Below are positions 1 to 6,659 of a stretch of DNA of 33,762 bases, one piece after another. Location: NCBI GenBank assembly GCA_030064915.1, contig JASJEK010000076.1:1-33762 (forward strand), given 5' to 3'. The position numbers were made by a program, and so were the translations under genes. This stretch comes from Xenococcaceae cyanobacterium MO_234.B1 (lineage in GTDB: Bacteria > Cyanobacteriota > Cyanobacteriia > Cyanobacteriales > Xenococcaceae). The notes below the pieces were generated by a model. The model did no database searches. It was not told the DNA's origin and was given only the letters and a program-made list of their open reading frames with translations. Every line of letters starts with the position of its first letter. Positions within the stretch are counted from its first letter, which is position 1.

Positions 1-169
1 CCGAGGTTTCCTCGGAAACGTGAGATGTCCGTTGTCGTACTGTCGGGAAACCAACGGTGGGAGATGTATCATCGCTTGTACCAACGAGTTTTAGATAATC
101 CGCGTAGGGCAGTAAGTGCCTACTCGTGAGAGTAGGAAGCCTGCGATTTATCGCAGGAGGAAGTCACAT
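1..169 (+). mobile_element. Right end / omega-RNA region of a TnpB (IS200/IS605-type) element, truncated by the window start
   Basis: Several stem-loops follow one another: CCGAGG/CCTCGG at 1-15, CCTACTC/GAGTAGG at 119-136, and CCTGCGAT/ATCGCAGG at 140-157, ending in GGAAGTCACA. Tandem hairpins before a GGAGG..GTCA tip are typical of the 3' omega-RNA and right end of TnpB elements. The first hairpin plus a downstream GTCCGTTG (27-34) matches the layout after the partial tnpB at the other end of the window, where a hairpin at 33198-33220 is followed on the minus strand by the same octamer at 33183-33190. I infer that the tnpB gene lies just upstream, outside the window. The tip near 169 is only 14 bp from the rnz stop codon. 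The exact tip is uncertain by a few bases. Confidence 0.6.
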
Positions 170-183
170 ACTTGTAAATAAAA

Positions 184-1116
184 TTATCTACGCCGAGGAA
201 CTTCGTAAGTATAGAAATCATAAGCTAATTTTGTTTGAGGAAAAATTGCTCTAGCTTCTTGCTTAAGATTATCCAAAGTTATCGCACCGAAAGGAGTATA
301 TCGAGGACTAAAATGAGTCATGATTAATTGCTTAACTCCTGCTAATAAAGCTACTTGGGCTGCCATAGTAGAGGTGGAATGTAACCGATCAAAAGCCATT
401 TCTGCATCTTGATGGGCGTAAGTAGCCTCATGGACTAAAACATCTGCATCTTGTGCTAGTTCTACTGCTGCATCACAAAATACGGTATCTGTGCAATAGA
501 CAAATTTACGCCCTGTTTCTGGTGCGCCACACAATTCTGCACCGTTTATGATGCGACCATCTTCTAAAGTAATAGTTTTCCCTTCTTTTAGTTTGCCGTA
601 GATCGGTCCTGGGGGAATACCTAAAGCTTTAGCTTTTTCCACATCAAACTTACCAGGACGGTCTTTTTCTTCCACTCGATAGCCATAAGCAGGCACGCGA
701 TGTTTTAATAATTGACAACTGACCTTAAAATTCTCATCTTCATAAACTAAGCCAGGACTCACTTGATGAACTTGTAACCGTGAACCCAAATTAATGTAGG
801 CATATTTCGCACAAGCATGGAGATACTCTTCTAACCCACTAGGACCATAAATATCTATCTTTTGAGCATTCCCTGCTAAACCAGCACTAGCAATTAAACC
901 CATTAAACCAAAAGTGTGGTCGCCGTGCATATGGGTAATAAAGATACGTCTGACTTGGGAACTCTTAATTTCACTACGCAAAAACTGGTGTTGTGTTCCT
1001 TCTCCACAATCAAATAACCAAACTTCTGCTCGTTGGGGAAGGCGTAATGCGACACTAGACACATTGCGCGATCGCGTTGGTACTCCAGAGCTAGTTCCCA
1101 GAAAAGTAATTTCCAA
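184..1116 (-). CDS. rnz: Ribonuclease Z (tRNA 3' endonuclease)
   Basis: Zinc-dependent metallo-beta-lactamase-fold endonuclease that removes 3' trailers from tRNA precursors in the cytoplasm. The protein starts EITFLGTSSGVPT, the family's N-terminal strand and loop. It carries the metal-binding motif THMHGDH, a later conserved His in LKHRVPAYGYR, Asp in YCTDT, and the C-terminal HEAT and MTHFSPRY motifs, so the active site looks complete. Length (about 310 residues) is normal. The frame stays open to a TTG at 1143, but I prefer the TTG at 1116: it places EITFLG right at the N-terminus as in related proteins and has AAGG just upstream. Its 3' end is tail-to-tail with the right end of a TnpB element. 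Confidence 0.95.
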   Translation of the reverse strand: MEITFLGTSSGVPTRSRNVSSVALRLPQRAEVWLFDCGEGTQHQFLRSEIKSSQVRRIFITHMHGDHTFGLMGLIASAGLAGNAQKIDIYGPSGLEEYLHACAKYAYINLGSRLQVHQVSPGLVYEDENFKVSCQLLKHRVPAYGYRVEEKDRPGKFDVEKAKALGIPPGPIYGKLKEGKTITLEDGRIINGAELCGAPETGRKFVYCTDTVFCDAAVELAQDADVLVHEATYAHQDAEMAFDRLHSTSTMAAQVALLAGVKQLIMTHFSPRYTPFGAITLDNLKQEARAIFPQTKLAYDFYTYEVPRRR

Positions 1117-1207
1117 AACCTTATCACATATATACTTACTCAACTGACTATCTTAACAGCGATCTGTAAGGATATTTTGCTGGAAAATTTCACTGGTTAC
1201 TAATGAC

Positions 1208-1257
1208 TAAGAGGATGTCTGAAAAGTCCAAATAAATGCGATCGCTACATCCTCTTA
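1208..1257. repeat. 50-bp palindromic remnant with 11-bp inverted ends
   Basis: TAAGAGGATGT at 1208-1218 is exactly inverted as ACATCCTCTTA at 1247-1257, with a GCGATCGC site between. The bases after the left arm (CTGAAAAGTC) resemble transposon ends I recall from cyanobacteria, so this may be a shrunken MITE. It could also act as a hairpin. Confidence 0.5.
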
Positions 1258-1569
1258 ATTCTCGCGAGCATCCCAACTTCTTTAAGCTACTATTTACTTC
1301 TCTTTATTTTGGGCAATTTATTGTTACTTTGTCTTTTCTTTTCTTTACTTAATTTTTGACTTTTATAAATTTGACTTTTATAAAATTTTTGCTTCGCTTT
1401 TCTTGACTTTTCTTCCTCTTTTCTCTTCAATCTCTTCCTATATCTATCTTCTAAATATTATTTAATTGTTAAGATATTTGTGACTAAAGGATAGCAAAAT
1501 TACAATTTCAATATCACTGAGACATGAGTTCGGAGTGACCGGCGGTATCCTGCTGCGCGTAAGGAATTC

Positions 1570-1597
1570 GTAGGGACGTACCAGGTCACGTCCCTAC
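1570..1597. repeat. Perfect 10-bp hairpin repeat
   Basis: GTAGGGACGT (1570-1579) and ACGTCCCTAC (1588-1597) form a perfect stem with an 8-base loop. No U-tract follows on either strand, so it is more likely a dispersed palindromic repeat than a terminator. Confidence 0.6.
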
Positions 1598-2011
1598 AGG
1601 AGTTCTGATTTTTTCAACGAGAGAATAGGGAATTCAGACATTGGGAAATCAGAAAATTTCTGAGTTTTTGACGAGCACCGGGAAGGGGGGATTTTTGAGT
1701 GCATGATTGAGATCTCAGAGTTGATTGATAAGATATGTCCCCCATTCCCGCCCCGCGTCGGCGTAAGACGCAAGGGAACGCGCGAGTTAGCTTCGTCGAA
1801 CTCACGTCACTGAGATGTTTTCCTATGTGCCGAAACAATAACCGCTCTGTTATTTGTTGTGCGTTTTCCCAAGTAAACTCTGTATTTAGATTCAGATAAA
1901 ATATGATGTCCTATGAAGTCCCCTTGATTAGTCTTTTACCACAGATTATTAGATAAATGCTGACTACTCCCCTGGTCGAGACCCTGGTCGAGACGAGCGT
2001 GAAGATATTTT

Positions 2012-2091
2012 GGCGTTGCTGAAGCTCGAAGTCGCTCTGCTCGGAATTTTCAAGCAATAAGGCTAATATCAACTGTTTATTCAGCAACGCC
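2012..2091. mobile_element. 80-bp MITE-like element with 12-bp perfect terminal inverted repeats
   Basis: GGCGTTGCTGAA at 2012-2023 is exactly inverted as TTCAGCAACGCC at 2080-2091. The interior is non-coding, and I see no clear target-site duplication. The arms resemble ends of cyanobacterial DNA transposons that I cannot name safely. It looks like a short internally deleted, non-autonomous copy. Confidence 0.6.
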
Positions 2092-2212
2092 CTCTACTTC
2101 CCCAACTTCTCCTACTTAACTTTTGAAGAATGGTCAATGGGGAAGTCTTAAAAGCGGGCAAGCCAACAAGAATTCTCAAATAACCAAGTAAAAAATCTTT
2201 TTCAGAAACGGG

Positions 2213-3979
2213 ATGTCTAGTTCTCAATTTTTACAGGCCAAATATCAAAGTAATCGACCCTTTAGGACGTTAATTGTGCTTTATCGTCAGGATTGGGGAA
2301 ATATCGGTAGAGGAATGGGGTTTTATTGCCTCAAACATAGTCCTGAGTGGCTCAGACCTTTAATTGTGGCTAATATTATCGATATCATTTCTCAACCAGA
2401 AGGGCATACCTTAAGAGAACTCTGTCTCAATGGAGCCGTTTTAGCAGCGTCTATTTTACAGAATATTCCCACTCATTACCTGCACCGACAATATATGAGT
2501 CAAGCTATCCGCTCGATGGAATCCCAGTTGCGGATGGCCCTCTCTTCAACTTTACAGCAACTTTCTCTGAGCTTCTATCACCGAAATAGTACGGGGAGTC
2601 TACAAAGTAAGCTATTAAGGGATGTCGAAGCCATACAGGTTTTGACCAATCAGATTTTTCAATTTTTACCCTCTACCCTAATGACTATTGGCGTAGCGGT
2701 GGTAGTAACGGCGATGAGAGTCCCCTGGTTTTTGCTCTTTTTTGCTGCTACCGTCCCCATAGCTGCGGTGTTAATTAGGATTTTACGACAACCACTGAAA
2801 GAGAGAAATCACGCCCTGCGTCGGCAGATGGAAACTATGTCGGCTCGTTTAATCGAGATGATTAAGCTAATTCCCCTGACTAGAGCCCATGGGGTGGAAA
2901 CTACAGAAATGAGTAAAACAGAGAGTAGACTAGAAAATGTTCGACAGGCTGCAATTCGGCTCGACTCAATCAATGCGATTACCAATGCTTCCTCTTGGGT
3001 AACTCTGCGCCTGTTCAGTAGTATTTGTTTAGTTACATCTGCTAGTTTGGCTTTTACGGGCAGAATGAATGTCAGTATTGGGGATGTGGTCTTGCTGACT
3101 GGTTACTTTGATTCTCTAACTATGGCACTGGTGCAGATTCTCAATATCTTACCCCAGTTGGGCAAAGGATTTGAAGCTATTGGTTCTATGGGTGAAATCT
3201 TAGAAAGCACCGAAATAGAATCAAATCAAGGGTTAGTTACTCTGAATCGGATAAGGGGGGAATTTTTATTTGAAAAAGTTAATTTTGTTTATCCTCATAC
3301 CGAAACCAACTCGATTGCCGATTTTTCCCTGAAGGTAGAACCAGGAGAAACCATTGCCTTGGTGGGGCAGTCTGGTGCGGGAAAATCTACCCTGTTAAAT
3401 TTGATTATCGGCTTTCTACAGCCGACACAGGGTCGAATTTTACTCGATGGTCGAGATTTGAATACCATAGATAAAAGAACTTACCGACGTTTTATTTCTG
3501 TCGTTTCTCAAGAAACTATTTTGTTTGAAGGAACGGTAAGAGAAAATATTCTTTATGGTAGGGAACAAATAAGTGAGGACAAGCTGCAACAAGCAATCAC
3601 TGATGCTAATGCCCTGGAATTTATCAGCGAACTACCTCAAGGATTGGAAACCACCATCGGGGAAAATGGAGTGAAATTATCGGGGGGACAGAGACAGCGA
3701 TTGGCCCTGGCTCGTGCCTTAATTCGCGATCCCAGGGTGCTAATTCTCGATGAGGCGACAGCTTCATTGGATACGACATCGGAATCATTAATTCAATCGG
3801 CTTTAGAAAGGTTAATGCAACAACGCACTACTTTTGTCGCCGCCCACCGTTTCTCAACAATTCGTCAGGCAGATCGGATCGTGGTCTTGTCAAAGGGAAA
3901 AATCGCAGAAATCGGTGATTATCGCTCTCTATTAGCAAATGAAGGAATTTTTGCCCAATTACATCGATTACAACTTTGA
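2213..3979 (+). CDS. ABC transporter, fused permease and ATP-binding protein (MsbA/exporter type)
   Basis: Half-size ABC exporter of 588 residues: an N-terminal membrane domain of about six helices (roughly 30-310) followed by a nucleotide-binding domain (roughly 350-588). Visible motifs are Walker A GQSGAGKST with Lys391, a Q-loop near VSQETILFEGTVRENI, the signature LSGGQRQR, Walker B VLILDEATASLD and the switch His in AAHRFSTI. All catalytic parts are present, so it should be an active homodimeric exporter in the inner membrane. The substrate (lipid, peptide or drug) cannot be read from the sequence. The ATG start has no strong Shine-Dalgarno. A second, interrupted ABC transporter lies about 1.1 kb downstream on the same strand and may once have been a neighbour in one locus. 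Confidence 0.93.
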   Translation: MSSSQFLQAKYQSNRPFRTLIVLYRQDWGNIGRGMGFYCLKHSPEWLRPLIVANIIDIISQPEGHTLRELCLNGAVLAASILQNIPTHYLHRQYMSQAIRSMESQLRMALSSTLQQLSLSFYHRNSTGSLQSKLLRDVEAIQVLTNQIFQFLPSTLMTIGVAVVVTAMRVPWFLLFFAATVPIAAVLIRILRQPLKERNHALRRQMETMSARLIEMIKLIPLTRAHGVETTEMSKTESRLENVRQAAIRLDSINAITNASSWVTLRLFSSICLVTSASLAFTGRMNVSIGDVVLLTGYFDSLTMALVQILNILPQLGKGFEAIGSMGEILESTEIESNQGLVTLNRIRGEFLFEKVNFVYPHTETNSIADFSLKVEPGETIALVGQSGAGKSTLLNLIIGFLQPTQGRILLDGRDLNTIDKRTYRRFISVVSQETILFEGTVRENILYGREQISEDKLQQAITDANALEFISELPQGLETTIGENGVKLSGGQRQRLALARALIRDPRVLILDEATASLDTTSESLIQSALERLMQQRTTFVAAHRFSTIRQADRIVVLSKGKIAEIGDYRSLLANEGIFAQLHRLQL

Positions 3980-4011
3980 AAAACTCCACTCTATAGATCT
4001 CGAAGAGGTCA

Positions 4012-4042
4012 GCGAAGCTGCGCCTTCGGCGAGCCGCTTCGC
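4012..4042. repeat. Nested palindromic repeat (GCGAAGC...GCTTCGC)
   Basis: GCGAAGC at 4012-4018 pairs with GCTTCGC at 4036-4042, and an inner CGCC-TTC-GGCG stem sits at 4021-4031. It lies 33 bp after the ABC transporter stop and could fold in its mRNA, but there is no U-run. GC-rich palindromes of this kind are common between cyanobacterial genes. Confidence 0.55.
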
Positions 4043-4052
4043 GGGGCGCTGT

Positions 4053-4324
4053 CGATTCTTTTGGGTTTTTCGGCTTCTTCGCAGCCTCTATTCCAGACTC
4101 TACCAAGCGTTGCCTTACTCTTTCAATCGTCGCTATGCGCTCTGTTGAGAGCCTTACTAATCTCTTGATCTTTCCACCCTCCCTCTGACCGATTCGTGTC
4201 AGCTAACAGCTTTCATTCTGGCATGGTTCACTTTATAGGCGGCAGCTTTTCCTTTTCTGGTTAACTCCTCAAGGGAAGAACGCTCTTGGTCTGTCAGGGT
4301 GACAATATACTTTTTTCTAGGCAT
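4053..4324 (-). pseudogene. Remnant of an IS630-type transposase / helix-turn-helix N-terminal domain
   Basis: Reading the minus strand from an ATG at 4324 gives MPRKKYIVTLTDQERSSLEE and then LTRKGKAAAYKVNHAR, the characteristic start of IS630-family transposases. The frame stops at 4199 after 41 residues. Further along, other frames give GWKDQEISKAL and ATIERVRQRLVESGIEAA, which match the continuation of the same DNA-binding domain. The remnant is therefore broken by at least two frameshifts or small deletions and ends near 4053, without the DDE catalytic domain. No function is expected. Confidence 0.7.
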
Positions 4325-4441
4325 CCGTGCTAACTTTTCTCCTTAGCGATCGCGTAGCCCCTACCTTCGGCAGACCGCATTCACGCTCATCTTCCCTGAT
4401 TCTATCCCTCAATTCAAGAATAAAATGCTTTATCAAAACAG

Positions 4442-4730
4442 ATGAAGTCAATAAACTATGTCTATCTTCAACTAGTCAAAAAACGGTTTAAAAGAAAACT
4501 AAAAACAGTCAATAAGTTCTGGATTAAAGGTTCAGGAAAAGATTTTCTAGTAGAAACTAAAAATACTTCTTATATTGAAAGATTTAACTAGTTCAAAAAA
4601 TAAGTTTTAAAAAAGATATAAAGAAGTTACTCCTGCCATGAAAATTGGCTTAACAACTAATCAATTAAATTGGGCGAGAGGGGTGCCGAGGTTCCCGACC
4701 CATTCCCAATCGAGCAGTTGGAGATTTTAA
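4442..4730 (+). pseudogene. C-terminal remnant of a transposase (IS1-like)
   Basis: Frame 4442-4591 encodes 49 residues (MKSINYVYLQLVKK... ending NTSYIERFN-stop). Frame 4614-4730 encodes RYKEVTPAMKIGLTTNQLNW. An IERFN-like motif followed by a TPAM..GLT motif is how the C-termini of IS1-like transposases of cyanobacteria look as I recall them. The two pieces are in different frames, and the catalytic N-terminal half is missing. Very AT-rich. The family assignment is moderate; that it is a dead fragment is more certain. Confidence 0.45.
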
Positions 4731-5086
4731 ATTACTGCTCCTGTTTCTAAAAGCGGTTAATTTAAGCAACCCAATCAGTTTGCAGAGACTACCCAAAATC
4801 TTATTTTACTTTGGTAGCCAAAAACCTTATTAACGATTAATTTGTCAACCCATCATAAAAATCAAAGCCTCATAATCCTCTCCGAGTAAGGGCTTGAGAA
4901 AGTTCCTGACTCGAGATTTTCTCAGTATTTATAACTAGAGTTATTGACACTTTTTTTTAATTTTTGTAAATTCACCGTATAAACACTTAGTACTTTTCTG
5001 GGCGCTTAATAGCAATATATTTCTTCAAGCAGTTAAGCAGCCTAATCATCGCTGATGATACGAGTTAATTTCCAAACAGAAAGAAA

Positions 5087-5269
5087 ATGAACTTAATCTT
5101 ATTCAAAAGGTTTTGGAAGATTGCCCGCCTCTATTGGTTGGGGAGTGAAAAATGGGGAGCGATCGCTTTATTGTCTACTCTAATATTGTCCATTCTAGTT
5201 AGCACCAATCTTAATGTAATCATAAACACTCAACAGGGCAATTTACTTTCTGCTCTTGCTGCTAAGGAG
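5087..5269 (+). pseudogene. 5' fragment of an SbmA/BacA-type ABC transporter gene split by a TnpB element
   Basis: The 61 codons before the insertion encode MNLILFKRFWKIARLYWLG... with one membrane helix (GAIALLSTLILSILVSTNLNVII) and NTQQGNLLSALAAKE. This is the N-terminus typical of cyanobacterial ABC transporters of the SbmA/BacA/YddA class. The frame runs 6 bases into the inserted element and stops at 5275. Joining base 5269 directly to base 6666 gives K-E-G-N-R-F-W in frame, so the remainder of the gene is the open frame ending at 8243. On its own this piece would make only a 62-residue one-helix peptide. Confidence 0.85.
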
Positions 5270-5293
5270 GGTTAAATAACAGTTACTCAAAAG

Positions 5294-5308
5294 CTAACTA
5301 TCACTAAC
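5294..5308. repeat. Left-end recombinase-type repeat CTAAC-N5-CTAAC
   Basis: Two CTAAC motifs 10 bp apart, mirrored by GTTAG-N5-GTTAG at the right end (6639-6653). They overlap the last codons and stop of the small RHH gene. They are a candidate binding site for the transposing recombinase. Confidence 0.5.
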
Positions 5309-5440
5309 TTTCTTTAACTTTCGCTTAAGTCCACGAATCCAAGTTCTAACAGCATCAGATTGGGTCATTTCTTTCTGTTTACAGTACGTATCTAAAATTG
5401 CTTTTTCTTCATCAGATAATCTTATATCTAAGCGTTTCAT
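5294..5440 (-). CDS. Small ribbon-helix-helix (CopG/Arc-like) protein carried by the TnpB element
   Basis: A 48-residue protein read divergently from tnpB. It begins MKRLDIRLSDEEKAILDTYC and continues KQKEMTQSDAVRTWIRGLKR. This is a textbook RHH fold: a short beta strand with alternating K-L-I-L residues, helix A (DEEKAILDTYCKQK), the turn EMTQ, and helix B (SDAVRTWIRGLKRKLKK) with a basic tail. RHH proteins dimerise and bind operators, often their own. The ATG at 5440 is 29 bp from the tnpB ATG, and the gap contains a CAATATT direct repeat that could be its operator. I infer a repressor of tnpB and of itself; a role in recognising element ends is also possible. The stop codon overlaps the left-end CTAAC repeats. 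Confidence 0.8.
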   Translation of the reverse strand: MKRLDIRLSDEEKAILDTYCKQKEMTQSDAVRTWIRGLKRKLKKVSDS

Positions 5441-5445
5441 TTGCT

Positions 5446-5466
5446 GCAATATTGCTGTACAATATT
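5446..5466. promoter_or_regulatory. Candidate RHH operator between the divergent RHH and tnpB genes
   Basis: The 29-bp gap between the two start codons contains CAATATT twice (5447-5453 and 5460-5466, period 13), and the first copy lies in the perfect palindrome GCAATATTGC (5446-5455). Repeated short boxes at such a divergent promoter suit dimeric RHH binding. A TACAAT at 5458-5463 could be a -10 box for a nearly leaderless tnpB mRNA. Inference only. Confidence 0.5.
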
Positions 5467-5469
5467 CCC

Positions 5470-6606
5470 ATGCTACTAGGATTTAAGACAGAACTCAAGT
5501 TAAATAACCAGCAGCGAACAATGTTAGCCAAACACGCTGGCGTTGCTCGTCATGCTTACAATTGGGGACTTGGCTTGACCTTGCAGATACTCGACCACAA
5601 CCTAGTCAATCCAGAAGAAAAAATCAAATTTCCCTCTGCTATTGACTTGCATAAATGGTTGGTAGCGATAGTTAAACCCGAACACCCTTGGTATTACGAA
5701 AGTTCTAAATGCGCTCCTCAGTATGCTTTGAGACATCTGCGAGATGCTTGGGATAGAGCGTTCAAGAAAGTAGCTAAACCCCCAAGATTCAGAAAGAAAG
5801 GGCGACATGATAGCTTTACTCTTGATGGCACTATTAAGGTGGTAGACCACTACAAAATACAAGTTCCCAAGATTGGTATATTACGTACTTTCGAGAGATT
5901 ACCTTTTGGATACAAGCCTAAAAACGTCACCCTAACTCGTCAAGCCGATAGGTGGTATATCAGCTTTAGAGTAGAAATCGAACCTCATTCTACACCCAAA
6001 ATAGTAGATGTAGTAGGAGTCGATTTAGGGGTAAAAACCCTGGCTTATCTGAGTACGGGAATAGTCTTTGAAGGAGCAAAAAGCTACAGAAAATACGAAA
6101 AGAAGTTAGCCAAACTACAATGGCGCAATCGTAACAAAGTAATTGGTTCAGCCAATTGGAAGAAAGCCCAAATTAAAATAGCTAGGCTACATCGGAGAAT
6201 TGCTAACATCCGCAAAGATACATTACACAAGCTTACTACCTATTTGGCTAAGAACCACAGCCAGATAGTAATTGAGGACTTAAATGTGTCTGGGATGTTG
6301 AAAAACCGAAAGCTAGCTAAAGCTATTGCCGATATGGGTTTTCATGAATTCAGAAGACAGCTAGAGTACAAGTGCCAACTCTACGGAAGTAAGCTAATCG
6401 TTGCTGACAGGTTCTTTGCATCAAGTAAAACTTGTTCTAATTGTGGTTGGCACAATCCAGATTTAAAGCTATCGGATAGATGGTTTTGTTGTATTGGCTG
6501 CGGTTCATTTATTGAACGGGATTGGAACGCCAGTATTAATTTAAGTAGGTGGAGTCACCACCAAGCTCAAGCTTGTGGACAAGTAGCTGCCGACAGCCTT
6601 GGTTGA
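5470..6606 (+). CDS. tnpB: TnpB, RNA-guided nuclease (IS607/IS605-type), intact active site
   Basis: TnpB of 378 residues, the ancestral relative of Cas12: it uses an omega-RNA from the element's 3' end to cut matching DNA. The start is ATG 5470 (MLLGFKTELKLNNQQR), which matches the family's N-terminus; the frame upstream to 5398 overlaps the divergent RHH gene and is not coding. RuvC residues are all present: Asp185 in GVDLGVKT, Glu269 in VIEDLNVSG and Asp351 in ERDWNASINL. The zinc ribbon is CSNCGW (Cys322, Cys325) with CCIGCG (Cys340/341, Cys344). The C-terminus is rather short (ends QVAADSLG). The reader should regard it as the likely source of homing and retention for the element, not its transposase. 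Confidence 0.92.
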   Translation: MLLGFKTELKLNNQQRTMLAKHAGVARHAYNWGLGLTLQILDHNLVNPEEKIKFPSAIDLHKWLVAIVKPEHPWYYESSKCAPQYALRHLRDAWDRAFKKVAKPPRFRKKGRHDSFTLDGTIKVVDHYKIQVPKIGILRTFERLPFGYKPKNVTLTRQADRWYISFRVEIEPHSTPKIVDVVGVDLGVKTLAYLSTGIVFEGAKSYRKYEKKLAKLQWRNRNKVIGSANWKKAQIKIARLHRRIANIRKDTLHKLTTYLAKNHSQIVIEDLNVSGMLKNRKLAKAIADMGFHEFRRQLEYKCQLYGSKLIVADRFFASSKTCSNCGWHNPDLKLSDRWFCCIGCGSFIERDWNASINLSRWSHHQAQACGQVAADSLG

Positions 6607-6638
6607 AGCAAGAATTTTTCTTTTTGTCTAGCTTATTA

Positions 6639-6653
6639 GTTAGCAAATGTTAG
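6639..6653. repeat. Right-end recombinase-type repeat GTTAG-N5-GTTAG
   Basis: Two GTTAG motifs 10 bp apart, the exact inverted counterpart of the left-end CTAAC pair with the same spacing. They end 12 bp before the right GG boundary at 6666-6667. Confidence 0.5.
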
Positions 6654-6659
6654 TAAAAA

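Larger units (their letters stand above)
1144..2212. other. Repeat-rich intergenic region, no convincing gene
   Basis: About 1.07 kb separates rnz from the first ABC transporter. I find no credible coding sequence; the short open frames lack start signals and recognisable motifs. It holds a 50-bp palindromic remnant (1208-1257), a pyrimidine-rich tract around 1300-1440 with a 15-bp direct repeat (TTTGACTTTTATAAA at 1355-1369 and 1370-1384), a 10-bp hairpin (1570-1597), two further small palindromes (1755-1771 and 1784-1803), a duplicated CCCTGGTCGAGA near 1974-1996, and an 80-bp element with 12-bp inverted ends (2012-2091). The promoter for the downstream gene could not be placed. Confidence 0.6.
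3980..5086. other. Intergenic region with transposase debris
   Basis: About 1.1 kb between the two ABC transporter genes. It contains a palindromic repeat (4012-4042) and remnants of two different transposase genes on opposite strands (4053-4324 minus, 4442-4730 plus). The last 350 bp before 5087 hold no gene. A TTGACA at 4944-4949 is followed 16 bases later by a weak GTAAAT, so a promoter for the transporter is possible there but unproven. Confidence 0.6.

Noticed and set aside
1614-1838. 74-codon minus-strand open frame
   Set aside because: Composition follows repeats and palindromes in the region; no recognisable motif and no ribosome-binding site.
4978-4983. TATAAA after TTGACA (4944-4949) as a sigma-70 promoter for the split ABC transporter
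   Set aside because: The spacer is 28 bases, too long for a standard promoter; only a weak alternative -10 exists at normal spacing.
5398-5469. 72-base upstream extension of the tnpB frame
   Set aside because: It overlaps the divergent RHH gene and its promoter, and related TnpB proteins start at MLLGFKTELK (5470).
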